This document shows positions 61,063 through 64,000 of a stretch of 64,000 nucleotides of DNA, in pieces. Source of the DNA: Castellaniella sp. S9. Its GTDB lineage: Bacteria; Pseudomonadota; Gammaproteobacteria; Burkholderiales; Burkholderiaceae_B. Both the position numbers and the translations under genes were made by a program. The notes beneath the pieces are model-generated. The model ran no database searches. It saw nothing but the letters and a program-made list of their open reading frames with translations, and had not been told where the DNA came from. How positions within the stretch are numbered: the stretch's first letter is position 1; every line of letters begins with the position of its first letter. The stretch covers positions 434,001 through 498,000 of the forward strand of contig NZ_JAPFGD010000001.1 in NCBI RefSeq assembly GCF_027257175.1, in the 5' to 3' direction.

Positions 61063-62856
61063 TTATTTGTCCTCGACCTGCAGCACGGCCAGGAAGGCCT
61101 CCTGCGGGATCTCGACGTTGCCGACCTGTTTCATGCGCTTCTTGCCGGCCTTCTGTTTCTCGAGGAGTTTTTTCTTGCGCGAAATATCGCCGCCGTAGCA
61201 TTTGGCGAGGACGTTCTTGCGCAATGCCTTGACGTTCTCGCGGGCGACCACCTCGGCGCCGATGGCGGCCTGGATGGCGATGTCGAACATCTGGCGCGGA
61301 ATCAGCCCGCGCATGCGCGAGACCACCTCCCGCCCGCGGAACCGGGCGTTGGCCCGGTGCACGATCATGGACAGGGCGTCGACCCGGTCGCCGTTGATGA
61401 GCAGGTCGACGCGCACCACGTCGGCGACGCGGTATTCCTTGAATTCGTAGTCCATCGAGGCATAGCCGCGGGACACGGACTTGAGGCGGTCGAAGAAATC
61501 CAGGACGATCTCGGCCAGGGGGATCTCGTAGCTGAGGTGGACCTGGCGGCCATGGTAGCTCATGTTGAGCTGCACACCGCGTTTGGCGGTGCACAGCGAC
61601 ATGACCGGCCCGACGTATTCCTGCGGCATGAACAGGGTCACGGTCATGACGGGCTCGCGGATCTCCTGGATGTTGCCGACCTCGGGCATGCGCGAGGGGC
61701 TGTCGACCATCAGCAGGCTGCCGTCGCGGTGCAGGACCTCGTAGACCACCGAAGGCGCGGTGGTGATGATGTCCATGTCGAACTCGCGCTCGAGGCGCTC
61801 CTGCACGATGTCCATGTGCAGCAGCCCCAGGAATCCGCAACGGAATCCGAACCCCAGGGCTTGCGAGACCTCGGGCTCGAACATCAGCGAGGAATCATTG
61901 AGCTTGAGCTTTTCCAGCGAGTCGCGCAGCTGGTCGTACTCGCTGGACTCGATCGGATACACCCCGGCAAACACTTGGGGCTTGACCTCCTTGAAACCGG
62001 GCAGGGCCGCCTGCGCGGGCTTGCCGGCCAGGGTGATGGTATCCCCCACCTTGGCGTGCTCGAGTTCCTTGATGCCGGCGATCACGAAGCCGACCTCGCC
62101 GGCCGACAGGGACTCGCGCGGCTGGGACTTGGGCGTGAAGACTCCCAGGTGCTCGCACAGGTGGGTCGCCCCCGTGGCCATGAGCAGGAGCTTGTCCTTG
62201 GGGCGCAGCACGCCGTTGACGATGCGCACCAGCATCACGACGCCCACGTAGTTGTCGAACCAGGAATCGATGATCAAGGCCTGCAGGGGTGCCGCAGGGT
62301 CGCCCTGGGGGGGCGGGACGCGGCGGACGATGGCCTCGAGGATCTCGTCCACCCCCAGACCGGTCTTGGCGCTGGCGGCGATGGCCTCGGTGGCGTCGAT
62401 GCCGATGACGTCCTCGATCTCGGCGGCCGCCGCGTCCGGATCGGCCGACGGCAGGTCCATCTTGTTCAGGACGGGCAGCACCTCGACGCCGAGCTCGATC
62501 GCGGTATAGCAGTTGGCCACGGTCTGGGCCTCGACGCCCTGCGAGGCGTCGACCACCAGCAAGGCGCCCTCGCAGGCCGACAGCGAGCGGCTGACCTCGT
62601 ACGAGAAGTCCACGTGCCCCGGGGTGTCGATCAGGTTCAGGTTGTAGACCTTGCCGTCGGCCGCCGCATAGCTGAGCGCCGCGGTCTGGGCCTTGATGGT
62701 GATCCCGCGCTCGCGCTCGATGTCCATCGAATCCAGGACCTGTGCCGCCATCTCGCGGTCCTGCAGGCCGCCGCAGCGATGGATCAGGCGGTCGGCAAGC
62801 GTCGATTTGCCGTGATCGATGTGCGCGATGATGGAAAAATTGCGGATGTGGTCCAT
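61063..62856 (-). CDS. lepA: Elongation factor 4
   Basis: 597 residues, standard length. Ribosome-binding translational GTPase. [25 protein letters not shown] (G1), RERGITIK (G2), DTPGHVDF (G3), [10 protein letters not shown] (G4). The LepA-specific C-terminal domain ends with [32 protein letters not shown]. First gene of lepA-lepB-rnc-era-recO-rarD; a terminator separates it from degP. Confidence 0.98.
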   Translation of the reverse strand: MDHIRNFSIIAHIDHGKSTLADRLIHRCGGLQDREMAAQVLDSMDIERERGITIKAQTAALSYAAADGKVYNLNLIDTPGHVDFSYEVSRSLSACEGALLVVDASQGVEAQTVANCYTAIELGVEVLPVLNKMDLPSADPDAAAAEIEDVIGIDATEAIAASAKTGLGVDEILEAIVRRVPPPQGDPAAPLQALIIDSWFDNYVGVVMLVRIVNGVLRPKDKLLLMATGATHLCEHLGVFTPKSQPRESLSAGEVGFVIAGIKELEHAKVGDTITLAGKPAQAALPGFKEVKPQVFAGVYPIESSEYDQLRDSLEKLKLNDSSLMFEPEVSQALGFGFRCGFLGLLHMDIVQERLEREFDMDIITTAPSVVYEVLHRDGSLLMVDSPSRMPEVGNIQEIREPVMTVTLFMPQEYVGPVMSLCTAKRGVQLNMSYHGRQVHLSYEIPLAEIVLDFFDRLKSVSRGYASMDYEFKEYRVADVVRVDLLINGDRVDALSMIVHRANARFRGREVVSRMRGLIPRQMFDIAIQAAIGAEVVARENVKALRKNVLAKCYGGDISRKKKLLEKQKAGKKRMKQVGNVEIPQEAFLAVLQVEDK

Positions 62857-62932
62857 AAAACCCGTCGATTACCTGGAATGCGCGGCGCCCGAAGAACGGC
62901 CGCCGCATCGCCCGCCTTGGGCGCGATGGCAT

Positions 62933-62961
62933 AAAAGGGGGACGCCCTGGGGCGTCCCCTT
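62933..62961 (-). terminator. Rho-independent terminator after degP
   Basis: On the minus strand a stem of at least nine pairs (GGGGACGCC/GGCGTCCCC, four-base loop) followed by CTTTTAT. It lies 40 bases after the degP stop and insulates lepA. Confidence 0.8.
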
Positions 62962-63000
62962 CACGTCAAGCCGCTATTTTAGCTTTTTCCGACGGCAAGA

Positions 63001-64000
63001 TTATTCGGGCTTGACGATGACCCACTGGGACTGGTCGCCGCGCTGGACCAGCAGCACCGCCGGACGCGACTTGTTCAGCCCCTTGACGACCCGTGCATAT
63101 TGCTCGGGGCTGGTGATGTCGACGTCGTTGACGCGCAGGATCAGGTCGCCGGGCTCGATGCCGGATTGGGCCGCCGCGCCGTCGGACTCGAGCACCTCGA
63201 CCCCGGTCGCGCCCTTGTCGTCGGCGGGCACGGGGCCGACCTTCAAACCGAGCCTGTCGGTGCCGACCGCCGGCCCCTCGGCCTCGGCCTGCGGCGCGGA
63301 CGGCTCGTCGCTGAGTTCGGCGACCTTGGCCTTCAGGTCGACGGTCTTGCCCTTGCGCCAGACCTGGATGTCGGCATCGGTGCCGGGCCGGGTCGCGCCG
63401 ACCAGGCGCGGCAGGTCGCTCATGTGCTCGATCTGCTGGCCATTGAAGCCGAGGATCACGTCGCCGGCGCGGATGCCCGCCTTGGCGGCCGGCCCGCCGG
63501 GCTCGACGTTGCTGACCAGGGCGCCGTGCGCCTCCTCCAGGCCCAGGGCCTTGGCCACGTCATCCGGGACTTCGGTGATCTGCACGCCGATGCGTCCGCG
63601 GGTGACCTTGCCGTGCGCCTTGAGCTGCTCGACCACCCGCATGACCTCATCGATCGGGATCGCCAGGGAAATGCCCATGAAGCCGCCGCTGCGCGACACG
63701 ATCTGGGAGTTGATGCCCACCACCTGGCCTTGCAGGTTGATCAGCGGGCCGCCCGAATTGCCGGGATTGACCGCCACATCGGTCTGGATGAACGGCAGGT
63801 AGTCGCCCGTGTCGCGGTTGATGGCGCTCACGATCCCCGCGGTCACGGTCGAGTCCAGGCCGAAGGGCGAGCCGATGGCCAGCACCCACTGCCCTTTCTT
63901 GAGCGTGTTGGAGTCGCCGACCGGCAGGGGCTTGAGTCCCTTGGCGTCGATCTTGATGAGGGCGATGTCGGTGCGCGCGTCCTTGCCGATGACCTTGGCG
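63001..64000 (-). CDS. Do-family periplasmic serine protease, DegP/MucD (5' end cut by window edge)
   Basis: C-terminal 330 or so residues; the reading frame is open at the right edge. The trypsin-like domain has the catalytic aspartate in RTDIALIKID and the nucleophile in VAVNPGNSGGPLINLQG, with GSPFGLDSTVTAGIVSAINRDTG before it. Two PDZ domains follow (RIGVQITEVPDDVAKALGL and GLKVGPVPADDKGATGVEVLE). Periplasmic quality-control protease and chaperone. In related genomes it is the last gene of a sigma-E cluster upstream of lepA; that part lies outside the window. Confidence 0.93.
   Translation of the reverse strand, partial: AKVIGKDARTDIALIKIDAKGLKPLPVGDSNTLKKGQWVLAIGSPFGLDSTVTAGIVSAINRDTGDYLPFIQTDVAVNPGNSGGPLINLQGQVVGINSQIVSRSGGFMGISLAIPIDEVMRVVEQLKAHGKVTRGRIGVQITEVPDDVAKALGLEEAHGALVSNVEPGGPAAKAGIRAGDVILGFNGQQIEHMSDLPRLVGATRPGTDADIQVWRKGKTVDLKAKVAELSDEPSAPQAEAEGPAVGTDRLGLKVGPVPADDKGATGVEVLESDGAAAQSGIEPGDLILRVNDVDITSPEQYARVVKGLNKSRPAVLLVQRGDQSQWVIVKPE

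Overview
The window is a GC-rich bacterial chromosome segment. Protein content and gene order (fkpB-ispH, rpmB-rpmG, leuS-lptE-holA-proA, pyrG-kdsA-eno-ftsB, pepA-holC, degP-lepA-lepB-rnc-era-recO) fit a betaproteobacterium of the order Burkholderiales. The closest fit is Alcaligenaceae (Bordetella/Achromobacter/Castellaniella-like). This is inferred from family knowledge, not from a search.

Layout. 1-1.3 kb: a truncated ABC substrate-binding protein. 2-7.3 kb: a small exported protein, the fkpB-ispH-DUF945 operon, radC and an enolase-superfamily enzyme. 7.6-11.2 kb: ribosomal L31 type B, then a membrane glycosyltransferase coupled by an ATGA overlap to a MATE exporter. 11.2-14.4 kb: a proV-proW-proX glycine betaine/proline uptake operon. 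14.6-17.7 kb: cyclopropane fatty acid synthase, a Bcr/CflA exporter, rpmB and rpmG. 17.75-22.7 kb: an accessory island with less extreme codon bias, opening with a decayed tyrosine recombinase and a HigA-like antitoxin fragment, followed by two divergent LysR/oxidoreductase pairs (LysR-SDR and LysR-Old Yellow Enzyme). 22.8-32.3 kb: leuS-lptE-holA-proA-hemJ-rlmL-like, a 60-residue protein under an unusual palindromic operator array, RDD protein and hslO. 32.5-38.1 kb: an orphan TadE-like protein facing ftsB-eno / DUF1330-kdsA-pyrG. 38.1-43.6 kb: aminopeptidase P, 3-oxoacid CoA-transferase and thioesterase, divergent from ETF-ubiquinone oxidoreductase. 43.6-49 kb: acs, a UMF1-type MFS transporter and prpE. 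49-57 kb: an NlpC/P60 lipoprotein, a probable Fur-controlled DUF2325 protein, CysB-like regulator, mmsA, lptF, pepA-holC and a BI-1 protein. 57-64 kb: rarD-like, recO, era, rnc, lepB, lepA and the C-terminal part of a DegP/MucD protease.

Themes. Several neighbours serve short-chain acyl-CoA metabolism (acs, prpE, scoAB, mmsA, thioesterase, ETF-QO) and envelope biogenesis (lptE, lptF, kdsA, lepB, degP, glycosyltransferase). Most of the window is housekeeping. No CRISPR array, tRNA, rRNA, intact insertion sequence or obvious new multi-gene defence system was seen. The least explained signals are small: a perfect 26-bp tandem duplication that builds a 9-codon mini-ORF onto a methyltransferase start, paired AGGGTWAACCC operators over the promoter of a 60-aa gene, related palindromes elsewhere, a 9-bp triple repeat in the rpmE2 leader, a nested inverted repeat between a LysR gene and its SDR neighbour, a very short RecO, and lptF without lptG.
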